Below, piece after piece: positions 8,948 to 15,929 of a stretch of 64,000 nt of DNA (its first letter is position 1; every line of letters starts with the position of its first letter). The DNA comes from Hydrogenobacter sp. (GTDB lineage Bacteria; Aquificota; Aquificia; Aquificales; Aquificaceae): assembly GCA_028276405.1 (NCBI GenBank), contig JAPYWJ010000005.1, forward strand, positions 1-64,000. Direction: 5' to 3'. The position numbers and the translations under genes are program-made. The notes under the pieces were generated by a model. That model searched no databases. It was not told the origin of the DNA and was given only the letters and a program-made list of their open reading frames with translations.

Positions 8948-9055
8948 AAGGTGGAGCTTCCTGCTTCAACGCATGATGGCTTTTTAGGTATCCCGTAAGG
9001 GATACGGTCATCCACCAGAGCATGCTCCACAGGCTTAACTTCGGGCTGTTCCATC
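8927..9055 (-). ncRNA. Predicted omegaRNA scaffold at the 3' end of tnpB
   Basis: On the minus strand the tnpB 3' end contains CCGAAGT, AAGCCTGTGGAG, GAAGCAGGAAGCTC (8954-8967), the right-end hairpin and GTAGTTCAC. The same blocks in the same order are kept in the tnpB-less remnant at 35902-35989, which suggests conservation for RNA rather than protein. omegaRNAs of IS605 elements have this position and a similar GAAGCAGGAAGC-like block. The guide would begin just outside, at 8926, reading into the PseG-like gene. The 5' limit is uncertain. Confidence 0.5.
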
Positions 9056-10158
9056 CCTACCAAGTATAGGTTTATAGACGCATTCACATCCCTGTCGTGG
9101 GCTTTCCCACATACAGGACAGACCCAAATTCTTTCATACAAAGCCAAGTCCTCTTTTTTATAGCCACACCAATGGCATAACTTGGAAGATGGGAAGAACC
9201 TCTCCACTTGAATAAAAGTTCTCCCATACCACTCTGCCTTATACCTGAGATAGGTCAAAAACTTTGACCAGCTACTGTCTAAGATGGACTTGGCAAGGTC
9301 TGTCCGCAGTAGTCCCTCTATGTTTATGTCCTCCACCACCACAACTTGGTTTTCGTCTATGATGGCTTTGGACAGTTTATGCAAAAAGTCCTTCCTTGCG
9401 TTGGATATATAAGCGTGTAGTTTAGCAAGTTTTTGCCTTGTCTTTTCGTAGTTCTTTGACCCTTTTTTCTTCCTTGATAAAGCTTTTTGAAGTTTCTTCA
9501 GTCTTTTCTCCACACGCCTTAGATGTTTGGGATGTTCTACCTTGTAAGTCCCAAAATCGTTGGTAATGGTGGCAAAGTGTTCCAGACCTAAATCTATTCC
9601 ACAGGCTTTGCTTTTGGGTTCTATAACCTTGTTTCTTGGTTCTTCTGTCTCCACCAAGATAGAAACATAATACTTTCCATCTTTTGTCTTACTCACAGTG
9701 GCAGATTTTATCTGCCCCTCAAAGGTTCTATGCAGTTCCATCTTTATCCCGTCCTTTATCTTTGGTAGATACAACAGCCCTTTTTCAAAATCTACCCTTA
9801 TGGAACCGTTCACATTGTTTGTAGTGTAAGATTGCTTATCCTTTTTTCTTTTGAACTTAGGCAATCCAAGATGTTTTGGGTTTTTCAAGTGGTTCTTGAA
9901 AGCTTTTTCAAGTTGCAACTGCACATTAGCAAGGGCAAGGCTATCCACTTCTTTGAGAAAGGGAAACTCTTCTTTATACTTGGCGGGCGTAATTCTTGGT
10001 ATGGGTTCTCCCTTTTCGTAGGCAGACAGCTTTTCTGCTAACATCTTATTCCAAACAAACCTACAACAGCCAAAGTTCTTGGCGAAGTATTCCTGCTGTT
10101 CTTTGTTTGGATAAATGCGGTATTTATAGGCTTTTTTGATTATTTTTGTCTCTTGCAT
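8932..10158 (-). CDS. tnpB: TnpB RNA-guided nuclease (IS605 OrfB family)
   Basis: An apparently intact TnpB of 408 residues. The RuvC-like nuclease is complete: RuvC-I CGIDLG with Asp189, RuvC-II VVVVEDINI with Glu276, RuvC-III DRDVNAS with Asp357. A four-cysteine zinc finger sits between II and III (C328, C331, C347, C350). TnpB enzymes cut double-stranded DNA next to the element's target motif, guided by an omegaRNA that reads from the gene's 3' end across the right end into flanking DNA; this helps retain the element. By that rule the motif here would be TTTAAC and the guide would be the last codons of the PseG-like gene. Length and all key residues are typical, so it is probably active. 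Confidence 0.92.
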   Translation of the reverse strand: MQETKIIKKAYKYRIYPNKEQQEYFAKNFGCCRFVWNKMLAEKLSAYEKGEPIPRITPAKYKEEFPFLKEVDSLALANVQLQLEKAFKNHLKNPKHLGLPKFKRKKDKQSYTTNNVNGSIRVDFEKGLLYLPKIKDGIKMELHRTFEGQIKSATVSKTKDGKYYVSILVETEEPRNKVIEPKSKACGIDLGLEHFATITNDFGTYKVEHPKHLRRVEKRLKKLQKALSRKKKGSKNYEKTRQKLAKLHAYISNARKDFLHKLSKAIIDENQVVVVEDINIEGLLRTDLAKSILDSSWSKFLTYLRYKAEWYGRTFIQVERFFPSSKLCHWCGYKKEDLALYERIWVCPVCGKAHDRDVNASINLYLVGMEQPEVKPVEHALVDDRIPYGIPKKPSCVEAGSSTFYKVG

Positions 10159-10277
10159 ATTTAGTTGTCATTCTATCCTGAAACTGAATGTCTGTCAATC
10201 TCTTTGCAATTCATCTCCACCTTACAGAAGATGGAGACTTCTTGCGGAGGGTTGGTTAAAAACTTAAATTATTAGGT

Positions 10278-10859
10278 ATGGACAGGAAAGAGAGGATAAT
10301 GGAGCTCGTAAAGGAGGGCTACAATAATGTAAAGGCGCTTTCTCAATACTTTGGAGTATCCCTTATGACCATTTACCGAGATGTCAGAGAGTTGGAGAAG
10401 GAGGGAAAATTAGTAAGAAAACACGGAGAGCTAAAGTTAAAAACCTTAGCAGATGCAAAGGAGGAAAAGGAAGGAAGGCAGACCTGTGCTTATTGCACAA
10501 AGCTAGTGGATAAAAGGCTTGAGTTTATATATCACCTCAAAGATGGAAAGATAAAAGCGTGTTGTGCTCACTGTGGTCTTTTAATTTACAAAAATATAAA
10601 AGAAGATCAAGTGGAAGCCTGCATGACTTGGGACTTTATAAGTGGTAATCCTATAAACTGCTACTCTGCATGGTATGTTATAGGGTCTTCAGCTGTACCT
10701 TGTTGTAGTCCTTCTGCAATAGCCTTTGCTAACAAAGAACATGCGGAGAACTTTGCAAAGGGTTTTGGTGGTGTGGTGGTAGATTTTGAAAAAGGCGTTG
10801 AAGCTATAAAAGAGATGATGAAAAGAGGTCAAAGGGTTGAGCTAAAGACAGAACTATGA
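10278..10859 (+). CDS. DeoR-type HTH regulator fused to a NosL-like cysteine-rich domain
   Basis: The protein has 193 residues. Residues 1-55 form a DeoR-type winged helix (VKALSQYFGVSLMTIYRDVRELEKEGKL). Residues 66-180 have nine cysteines (70, 73, 95, 96, 99, 115, 128, 142, 143) and a C-terminal pattern AWYVIGSSAVPC...AIAFANKEHAENFAKGFGGVVVDF that resembles NosL, a copper-binding chaperone of nitrous oxide reductase. A DNA-binding domain joined to a metal-binding domain suggests a metal- or redox-sensing repressor, perhaps for copper. That role is inference; no nos genes are in the window. Before the tnpB insertion it would have begun two bases after the PseG-like stop. It overlaps the next gene by 4 bases. 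Confidence 0.7.
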   Translation: MDRKERIMELVKEGYNNVKALSQYFGVSLMTIYRDVRELEKEGKLVRKHGELKLKTLADAKEEKEGRQTCAYCTKLVDKRLEFIYHLKDGKIKACCAHCGLLIYKNIKEDQVEACMTWDFISGNPINCYSAWYVIGSSAVPCCSPSAIAFANKEHAENFAKGFGGVVVDFEKGVEAIKEMMKRGQRVELKTEL

Positions 10860-11452
10860 GAAGATTACTTTTCTTTATCCTTGTATTAATTTTGGGTTGT
10901 GCTCCTACCGTAAAGTTAGTTCCTTTAGAAGATGGGCTTACTGTGGATAAGGAAAAGCTGACCGCTATTTATAAGGACAAAGATGTACAGATATTGGTCA
11001 AAACTCACGCGTGGATATACTCACCGTCGGACCTCCCTTACTATGTTCTACCCATATACTTAGAGATAAGAAACCTATCTACAAAAGACATTTACATAGA
11101 AAGGAAAGACATACACCTAATTGACGATGCAAACCATCAATACAATCCCATACCTCCCAGCGATATAACATCCATGCTGACCACTTCCATAGGGCTTTCC
11201 TTTGGAATATCTTACTACTCATCTCCTTACTGGTTTGGCTATTATCCTTACTACCCTTACTATCCTCCTTCTTATCCTGACATAGTAAATAACGCCTTTC
11301 TTTTTGGTTCAGTGGAGCCGGGGGCTATTCTTAAGGGTTTTGTATACTTTCAGAAACCTCCTAACTATCAAAAAAGAGTGATCCTAAGAGTTGAGTATAG
11401 AATAGATAACGAAACTAAAAAGGTCAGTTTTCCTTTTGAAGTTCAAAAGTGA
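10856..11452 (+). CDS. Putative outer-membrane or periplasmic lipoprotein
   Basis: The protein has 198 residues and begins with a lipoprotein signal ending in the lipobox LILGC, so Cys15 would be lipidated. The mature part is beta-rich, with a tyrosine/proline-rich low-complexity stretch (YYPYYPYYPPSYP) near residues 128-140 and a NosD/DUF4352-like beta sandwich feel (YLEIRNLSTKDIYIERKDIHLID). I do not recognise a named family. The ATGA overlap with the HTH-NosL gene suggests co-transcription, so the regulator may control this envelope protein. Confidence 0.7.
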   Translation: MRRLLFFILVLILGCAPTVKLVPLEDGLTVDKEKLTAIYKDKDVQILVKTHAWIYSPSDLPYYVLPIYLEIRNLSTKDIYIERKDIHLIDDANHQYNPIPPSDITSMLTTSIGLSFGISYYSSPYWFGYYPYYPYYPPSYPDIVNNAFLFGSVEPGAILKGFVYFQKPPNYQKRVILRVEYRIDNETKKVSFPFEVQK

Positions 11453-11469
11453 ATATAATAAAAAGGTAG

Positions 11470-11865
11470 ATGCTCACAAAGAGAAGTTTAAACACTTTAT
11501 TCCTTCTCCTATTTTGCATACTTTTCTATGTGTTTTTAAACAGGTATTACCAGCTAAGAGATGCTTACTATAAAGAATACCTAAAACACAAAGAAGTGAT
11601 GTTTCTCATGAAGAACTACAAACAGAATAAAAGGCAGGAGCCATCTGAAGACCTTTTGAAGAGCTTGATATCTCAGGTAGGAGGAGAGTTCTTTTCTATG
11701 AGACAGACAGATACAGGATACGAAGTGAAGGCAAGAAAAATTTCCGGTGCTAGCATACCCAAGCTCGTCTACTCTCTTGAAGAACGCGGCATAAAAATAG
11801 ATAAGTTCAAAGCGGTGGACAACACAGGTCAAGGACTGTTTGATGTGGAAATGGTCCTAAGATGA
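11470..11865 (+). CDS. GspM/PilO-like secretion protein
   Basis: The protein has 131 residues with one N-terminal membrane segment (about residues 8-25). A short coiled coil and a ferredoxin-like C-terminal domain (DTGYEVKARKISGASIPKLVYSLEERGIKI) follow. This size and layout match GspM/PilO, inner-membrane platform proteins of type II secretion or type IV pili. Its stop overlaps the GspK-like start by 4 bases, which supports the assignment. No GspL or GspE-like gene is seen here. Similarity is at the level of architecture, so alternative platform proteins cannot be excluded. Confidence 0.6.
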   Translation: MLTKRSLNTLFLLLFCILFYVFLNRYYQLRDAYYKEYLKHKEVMFLMKNYKQNKRQEPSEDLLKSLISQVGGEFFSMRQTDTGYEVKARKISGASIPKLVYSLEERGIKIDKFKAVDNTGQGLFDVEMVLR

Positions 11866-12716
11866 TAGTGTTTTTGGTTCTGTTATTTTTCTTATCCTCT
11901 GTGTACTATGCCGTGGACACTTACAGTAGTGTCAGGTCTTTGCGCAATATAGTAGAAGAGCTTTACTTTAAACAGCAAGCTTACCATGTGTTTATGTCAG
12001 TACTTCCTGTAGTGCTTGATATCTTAAAAAAAGACGATCCTTCAGTGGATAGTCTTCAGGACAGATGGGCTTACCCTCTAACTTTTGAAACTCAAAAAGG
12101 AGAGCTTAACATAAGCATATACGACGAGGAGAGATTCTTGAACTTAAATTATGTGGATGACAAAGCGTACGGTAAGTTCTTTGAAAGACTTCTTAAGTTG
12201 CTCCATATAGACACATCCTATGAGAGAAATCTACTTGCATGGGAAGGCAAAAGCGATGTAAGTATAGATACCAAATACCCAATAAAAAAGGCTCTCTTAG
12301 ATTCAAAAGAAGAATTAAGGTGGGCAGGATTTAAAGAAGAGGATCTTGTGGGTAAGACAGTAGGTAATGAGTTTTATCCGGGGCTTTTTAGCTTAACTAC
12401 CGTATTCTCTTCTGGAAAGATAAATATCAACACTGCCAACGCTTACATACTTATGGCTCTTGACCCAAGAATAGACCAAACATTGGCAAACAGGATCATA
12501 GACAGAAGGACCAAAGAGCCTTTCAGAAAGGTAGAGGATTTGCTCTTTGTAGATGGCTTTAATTTTGACATTCTCTACGCCATAAGAGATTTAGTTGATG
12601 TAAAAAGTAGGTACTTTCACATCGTAATGGACTTAAAGTCTGGTGAACACTTTTCCAGTTTTGAGGTTATATATGATAGGCAAGAGGATAGACTGGTTTA
12701 TAAAAAACTACTCTGA
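11862..12716 (+). CDS. Type II secretion minor pseudopilin GspK-like
   Basis: The protein has 284 residues: an N-terminal hydrophobic helix, then a domain containing the GspK hallmark KININTANAYILMALDP (about 187-203) and a helix-hairpin-helix-like segment (RIIDRRTKEPFRKVEDLL). GspK caps the pseudopilus tip together with GspI and GspJ. The prepilin leader is very short and lacks a clear charged leader, so either processing differs or the start lies a few codons away. It follows the GspM-like gene with a 4-base overlap, and the CPBP protease gene overlaps its 3' end. Confidence 0.75.
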   Translation: MIVFLVLLFFLSSVYYAVDTYSSVRSLRNIVEELYFKQQAYHVFMSVLPVVLDILKKDDPSVDSLQDRWAYPLTFETQKGELNISIYDEERFLNLNYVDDKAYGKFFERLLKLLHIDTSYERNLLAWEGKSDVSIDTKYPIKKALLDSKEELRWAGFKEEDLVGKTVGNEFYPGLFSLTTVFSSGKININTANAYILMALDPRIDQTLANRIIDRRTKEPFRKVEDLLFVDGFNFDILYAIRDLVDVKSRYFHIVMDLKSGEHFSSFEVIYDRQEDRLVYKKLL

Positions 12717-13170
12717 GGTGTTTCTCTACCTACTACTCTTGGGAAGCCTTCTGAGTAGGAAATTATTTGGACTTCCTGACTTCTCTACCTTTATACTGCT
12801 CTCTCCTTTGCTCTTCTTGGAAGATCCCTTAAGGTGGAAAAACAGATGGAACCTTTTCTTAATTACCCTCCCTGCATGCCTATTCACGGGCATAGGCATT
12901 TATACGCTCTTTTCTATGAGTTTTTCTGCTTTTGCTGAAGAGCTCTTCTTCAGGGGCTACTTGATGCGTAGATACAGTAATCTTATAGTATCTTTTATGT
13001 TTACCTTTCCCCACTTGCTTCTGTATCAAAATCTTCAGTCTGTGCTCACATTTTTCCCTTCGCTCCTTTTTGGCATTGTCTACCAAAAGACCCAATCTCT
13101 GATCTTTGTAAGCCTTTTGCACCTTTACTCTAACTTGGTATACAGGTACCTTGCTTTTCTGAAACTGTGA
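12673..13170 (+). CDS. CPBP-family intramembrane metalloprotease
   Basis: The protein has 165 residues and several membrane segments. It carries the CPBP (Abi/CAAX) motifs: EELFFRGYL (motif 1, glutamates plus arginine), a histidine in FPHLLLYQN (motif 2) and HLYSN near the end. Relatives cleave prenylated or membrane proteins; many bacterial members lack a known substrate. The ATG at 12673 is chosen because GAGG lies 6 bases before it; an earlier in-frame ATG at 12643 has no such site. The start lies inside the GspK-like gene. Its 3' end holds the promoter of tRNA-Gly. Confidence 0.75.
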   Translation: MIGKRIDWFIKNYSEVFLYLLLLGSLLSRKLFGLPDFSTFILLSPLLFLEDPLRWKNRWNLFLITLPACLFTGIGIYTLFSMSFSAFAEELFFRGYLMRRYSNLIVSFMFTFPHLLLYQNLQSVLTFFPSLLFGIVYQKTQSLIFVSLLHLYSNLVYRYLAFLKL

Positions 13171-13179
13171 TATTATACT
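13151..13179 (+). promoter_or_regulatory. Sigma70-type promoter for tRNA-Gly
   Basis: TTGCTT (13151-13156) and TATACT (13174-13179) are separated by 17 bases and end 11 bases before the tRNA. The -35 box lies inside the CPBP coding sequence. Confidence 0.6.
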
Positions 13180-13190
13180 TACTGATTAAA

Positions 13191-13262
13191 GCGGGTGTAG
13201 CTCAGCGGTGGAGCGTCTGCTTCCCAAGCAGAAGGTCGCGGGTTCAAATCCCGTCGCCCGCT
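13191..13262 (+). tRNA. tRNA-Gly (CCC)
   Basis: A full cloverleaf: acceptor GCGGGTG pairs with CGCCCGC, the D-arm contains GCTCAGCGGTGGAGC, the anticodon stem is TCTGC/GCAGA with loop TTCCCAA (anticodon CCC), and the T-arm is GCGGG-TTCAAAT-CCCGT. CCA is not encoded. The antisense strand carries the last codons of the PLD gene. Confidence 0.95.
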
Positions 13263-13789
13263 TTTTTCCACATATTTTCAAAGTACTCTTCGTATCTCTC
13301 CGCAAGCTGTGGACTGCGTATAATAAGAAGGTTTTCGTAGTTGATTTCCTCTGCACTGGCTGTCCAGTTATAACTACCCGTGATCACAGTCTTTCTATCT
13401 ATTACTGCAAACTTGTTATGCATCAACCCTTTTACGAACTTTTTACCCTCTACAGGTAGAAGTTTTACAGGTATGCCCGCCTGAACAAAGATGGGATATC
13501 TTGAAAATTTCTCCTTTGCTTGCCCTTGATCCATAACTATCCGAACCTTCACACCTCTTCTGTAAGCATCCAGTACCGCAGAGCTGAGCTCTCTTGAAGT
13601 GAAGGCAAACATAGCTATGTCAAGGCTTTTCTGCGCTTTTTGTAGTTCTTTTATGATAGCAGACTGGGCAGAGCCCTTTGGAGAAAAGTAAACTTCTATG
13701 CTTTCAAAGCTAACAGGCTTTTCTTCTTTTTTACACGAGGGGAGGATCACAAGGGAAAATAATAAGAATAGCACACTCCACTTGCGCAT
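13244..13789 (-). CDS. Phospholipase D-like lipoprotein (Nuc-type nuclease or lipase)
   Basis: The protein has 181 residues with a lipoprotein signal (LVILPSC, lipobox cysteine at 19). A single PLD domain bears one HKD motif, HNKFAVIDRKTVITGSYNWT, near residues 123-142. Single-HKD proteins of this size (Nuc/Zuc type) dimerise to build an active site and act as nucleases or phosphodiesterases. The lipid anchor puts it in the envelope, possibly for DNA scavenging. Its final codons (about AGDGI) and the stop lie within the antisense strand of tRNA-Gly, so the C-terminus is fixed by the tRNA sequence. Confidence 0.85.
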   Translation of the reverse strand: MRKWSVLFLLFSLVILPSCKKEEKPVSFESIEVYFSPKGSAQSAIIKELQKAQKSLDIAMFAFTSRELSSAVLDAYRRGVKVRIVMDQGQAKEKFSRYPIFVQAGIPVKLLPVEGKKFVKGLMHNKFAVIDRKTVITGSYNWTASAEEINYENLLIIRSPQLAERYEEYFENMWKKAGDGI

Positions 13790-13795
13790 AGTTTA

Positions 13796-14290
13796 TTACA
13801 TTTTAACACGCAAACAACCAAACTTTTCCTTAAGTTTCTCTTCCACATACGGATGGACAAGTCCTTTAAGGTCCCCACAGTAAGACGCTATGTCTCTTAC
13901 TATGGTGGAGCTTATATGTATGTAGTCTTGCGAAGGCATCATAAAGATGGTTTCAACTTTTGCAAGCTTGTAATTGTTCATGGCTATCTGAAGTTCATAT
14001 TCAAAGTCTGTGAATAACCTCACACCTCTGACTATCAACCTTATCCCTTCCTCAAGCATAAAATTTACCAAAAGCCCGTCAAAACCCTTCACCTCAACTT
14101 TATTCCCTAAACACTCCACCATCTTCTTAAACATCTCCACTCTCTCCTCCATGTTAAAAAGCAAGTGTCTTCTTGGGTTTCTTGCAACTGCTACCACTAC
14201 GCAATCAAAGACCTCACAGCTCCTCTTTACTATATCAAGGTGCCCAAGGTGTGGGGGGTCAAAGGTGCCCGGATAGACTACTTTAGTCAT
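13796..14290 (-). CDS. coaD: Phosphopantetheine adenylyltransferase
   Basis: The protein has 164 residues, the usual CoaD size. It transfers AMP from ATP to 4'-phosphopantetheine to form dephospho-CoA. The nucleotidyltransferase motif YPGTFDPPHLGHLDI (about 6-20) with the HxGH-type histidines and the later PSQDYIHISSTIVRDIA (SSTxxR motif) are both present. The start at 14290 (MTKVVYPG) is preferred over upstream in-frame ATGs because family members begin there; it overlaps the rsmD stop by 8 bases, a common rsmD-coaD arrangement. Confidence 0.95.
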   Translation of the reverse strand: MTKVVYPGTFDPPHLGHLDIVKRSCEVFDCVVVAVARNPRRHLLFNMEERVEMFKKMVECLGNKVEVKGFDGLLVNFMLEEGIRLIVRGVRLFTDFEYELQIAMNNYKLAKVETIFMMPSQDYIHISSTIVRDIASYCGDLKGLVHPYVEEKLKEKFGCLRVKM

Positions 14291-14744
14291 CTTTCTTCCT
14301 CCAAAGGGACAGTACTGTGTCTCCGTAAACTTTCTTTCTTTCTGCATCAAAATCTATCTTTTTCCCGTGTTCTAATATAAAAATTCCACCTTTTTTGAGA
14401 ACTTTTAACGAAAGTTTTATAAGTTTTTCGTAATTTTCATAGTTATAAGGTGGGTCTGCAAAGATCACATCTGCCTCTCTATCAAAGTTCACCAGAAACT
14501 TTAGTGCATCGGATACTATCACATTACTCTTTGCCTTCCTCTTAATTTCTTTGGCAAACTTGGGATTTCTCTCCACAAAAATCACCTCCGCACCTCTCTC
14601 CTCAGCCATAAGCCCCATCTGACCGGTGCCAGCATAAAGGTCTAAAAACAGAGAACCTCTTATGTCTCCTAATATGTTAAACACAGCCTGTTTGACAAGA
14701 GAAGAAGTGGGTCTAATTTCTTTTTTTCTTCTTGCTTTTTCCAT
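14283..14744 (-). CDS. rsmD: 16S rRNA (guanine966-N2)-methyltransferase
   Basis: The protein has 153 residues, shorter than E. coli RsmD (about 198) because of a trimmed N-terminus. It has motif I LDLYAGTGQMGLMAEERGA and the catalytic DPPYNY motif of N2-guanine methyltransferases, plus the RPTSSLVKQAVFNIL segment typical of RsmD. It methylates G966 of 16S rRNA late in 30S assembly. It is co-transcribed with coaD. The 94 bases between it and speH hold both divergent promoters and a short ORF. Confidence 0.92.
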   Translation of the reverse strand: MEKARRKKEIRPTSSLVKQAVFNILGDIRGSLFLDLYAGTGQMGLMAEERGAEVIFVERNPKFAKEIKRKAKSNVIVSDALKFLVNFDREADVIFADPPYNYENYEKLIKLSLKVLKKGGIFILEHGKKIDFDAERKKVYGDTVLSLWRKKDD

Positions 14745-14791
14745 GAAAAGTATTATAATTTACTATTCTGTCTTAAAGGAGGTGTTTTGTG

Positions 14792-14869
14792 ATGAGGCGT
14801 TTTGCTCTGCCCAAAAATCTTGACAAGGAGGAGAGAAAATGGCAAAGACCCTCGGACTGCATATCCTAG
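14792..14869 (+). CDS. Short upstream ORF overlapping speH (candidate leader peptide)
   Basis: An ORF of 25 codons (MRRFALPKNLDKEERKWQRP...) starts 7 bases after a very strong ribosome binding site (AAAGGAGGTG, 14775-14784). It runs into the speH coding region in another frame and ends 28 bases inside it. The speH start has its own site (AAGGAGGAGAG) inside this ORF. Such an arrangement would couple or limit speH translation, as upstream ORFs do for eukaryotic AdoMet decarboxylase. No homologue is known to me; the ORF could be non-coding leader. Confidence 0.45.
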   Translation: MRRFALPKNLDKEERKWQRPSDCIS

Positions 14870-15243
14870 CAGACCTTTACGGCGTTAACCCCGACCTTAT
14901 TGACAAGGTCGAGGACATAAGGCACTTACTTGAAAGTGCCGTTAAGGTTGCAGGTCTTACCAAGATCTCCTCTCACTACTATCAGTTCCAACCTCACGGA
15001 GCCACAGGCGTTGTCCTTCTGGCTGAAAGCCACATATCCATTCACACTTGGCCCGAACACGGACTTGCTACTGTGGATGTCTACACATGCGGAGATCCGC
15101 TAAAGGCGTACAGATCTATGGAATACATCGTGTCGGTGCTTGAACCCACAAGGGTGGATAAGCAAGTTTTTGAGAGGGGTCTGATAGAACAGTCCGAGGC
15201 TTTGGATTTGCGAAGTAAACTGCTTAATGTCTTGAGAGGATAG
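14839..15243 (+). CDS. speH: S-adenosylmethionine decarboxylase proenzyme
   Basis: The protein has 134 residues. It makes decarboxylated AdoMet for polyamine synthesis. As in Thermotoga and Bacillus class 1B enzymes, the small proenzyme cleaves itself at the Glu63-Ser64 bond in LAESHISIHTWPEHG to form the pyruvoyl group; His69 and Cys84 match the processing and proton-donor residues. Thermophiles of this group use long and branched polyamines, so the gene is expected. The start has AAGGAGGAG 6 bases upstream, and the gene overlaps a short upstream ORF that may regulate it. Confidence 0.95.
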   Translation: MAKTLGLHILADLYGVNPDLIDKVEDIRHLLESAVKVAGLTKISSHYYQFQPHGATGVVLLAESHISIHTWPEHGLATVDVYTCGDPLKAYRSMEYIVSVLEPTRVDKQVFERGLIEQSEALDLRSKLLNVLRG

Positions 15244-15272
15244 TGTCTCCATCTTTTGTTAAAATCTCTTAT

Positions 15273-15929
15273 ATGAGCCATTTATTTGTGCTTTCTGCAC
15301 CCTCGGGGACAGGCAAAACCACTGTTGCGGAAAAGCTCGTAAGGGAAGTTTATAACATAAAGAAGGTTATAACTGCTACCACAAGGCAGAAAAGGGATGG
15401 TGAGGTAGAAGGTGTAGATTACATGTTTATGACTAAAGAAGAGTTTCAAGAGGGTATAAAGAAAGAAGTTTTTCTTGAATACGCTGTCGTGTATGGCAAT
15501 TACTATGGCACTCCCAAAGAGCAAGTAGAAAAAATACTGAAGGAAGGTAAAGATGCCCTCTTGGTGATAGATGTGCAAGGTGCAAAAAGTATAAAGGAAA
15601 AGCTTCCAGAAAGCATCCTTATCTTTCTGCTACCTCCATCCCTTGAAGAGCTAAAAAGAAGGCTCATTACGAGAGGCTATAGGGATGAGAATTTATTGGA
15701 AAGGGAGCAAAAGGTAAAGACGGAGATAGCCTGTGCAAGACACTTTGACTATATAGTGGTGAATGACTTTCTTGATAAAGCGGTAGAAGCCATCAAAAAC
15801 ATAATAAACGCCCATAGATACACAAGAATAACCTTCTTTAGGAACATAGAAAATCTCGTAAAAGATGCTAATATAAAAGAGATCATGCTCAAAGGTAAGT
15901 GTGATATCTTTTTAGAGGAGATCAGATGA
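15273..15929 (+). CDS. gmk: Guanylate kinase
   Basis: The protein has 218 residues. It converts GMP to GDP with ATP. The P-loop [10 protein letters not shown] (about 7-16), the GMP-binding [17 protein letters not shown] and the lid segment [11 protein letters not shown] are present. The start at 15273 ([10 protein letters not shown]) fits family length better than an upstream in-frame start at 15243. The C-terminus is slightly extended. The stop overlaps lon by 4 bases (ATGA). Confidence 0.94.
   Translation: MSHLFVLSAPSGTGKTTVAEKLVREVYNIKKVITATTRQKRDGEVEGVDYMFMTKEEFQEGIKKEVFLEYAVVYGNYYGTPKEQVEKILKEGKDALLVIDVQGAKSIKEKLPESILIFLLPPSLEELKRRLITRGYRDENLLEREQKVKTEIACARHFDYIVVNDFLDKAVEAIKNIINAHRYTRITFFRNIENLVKDANIKEIMLKGKCDIFLEEIR

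Larger units (their letters stand above)
8927..10254 (-). mobile_element. Intact tnpB-only IS200/IS605-type element
   Basis: The element spans 1328 bases, oriented on the minus strand. Its target TTTAAC is at 10255-10260 on that strand, the same target as documented for H. pylori IS605. The left-end hairpin (10215-10237) and right-end hairpin (CCACCTTATAGAAGGTGG, 8937-8954) are both present. It encodes TnpB but no TnpA transposase, so movement needs TnpA in trans. The boundaries are supported by the neighbouring gene: joining 8926 to 10255 restores an open frame for the interrupted PseG-like gene. Related decayed copies are at 1-324, 1105-1151 and 35788-35989. Confidence 0.85.
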
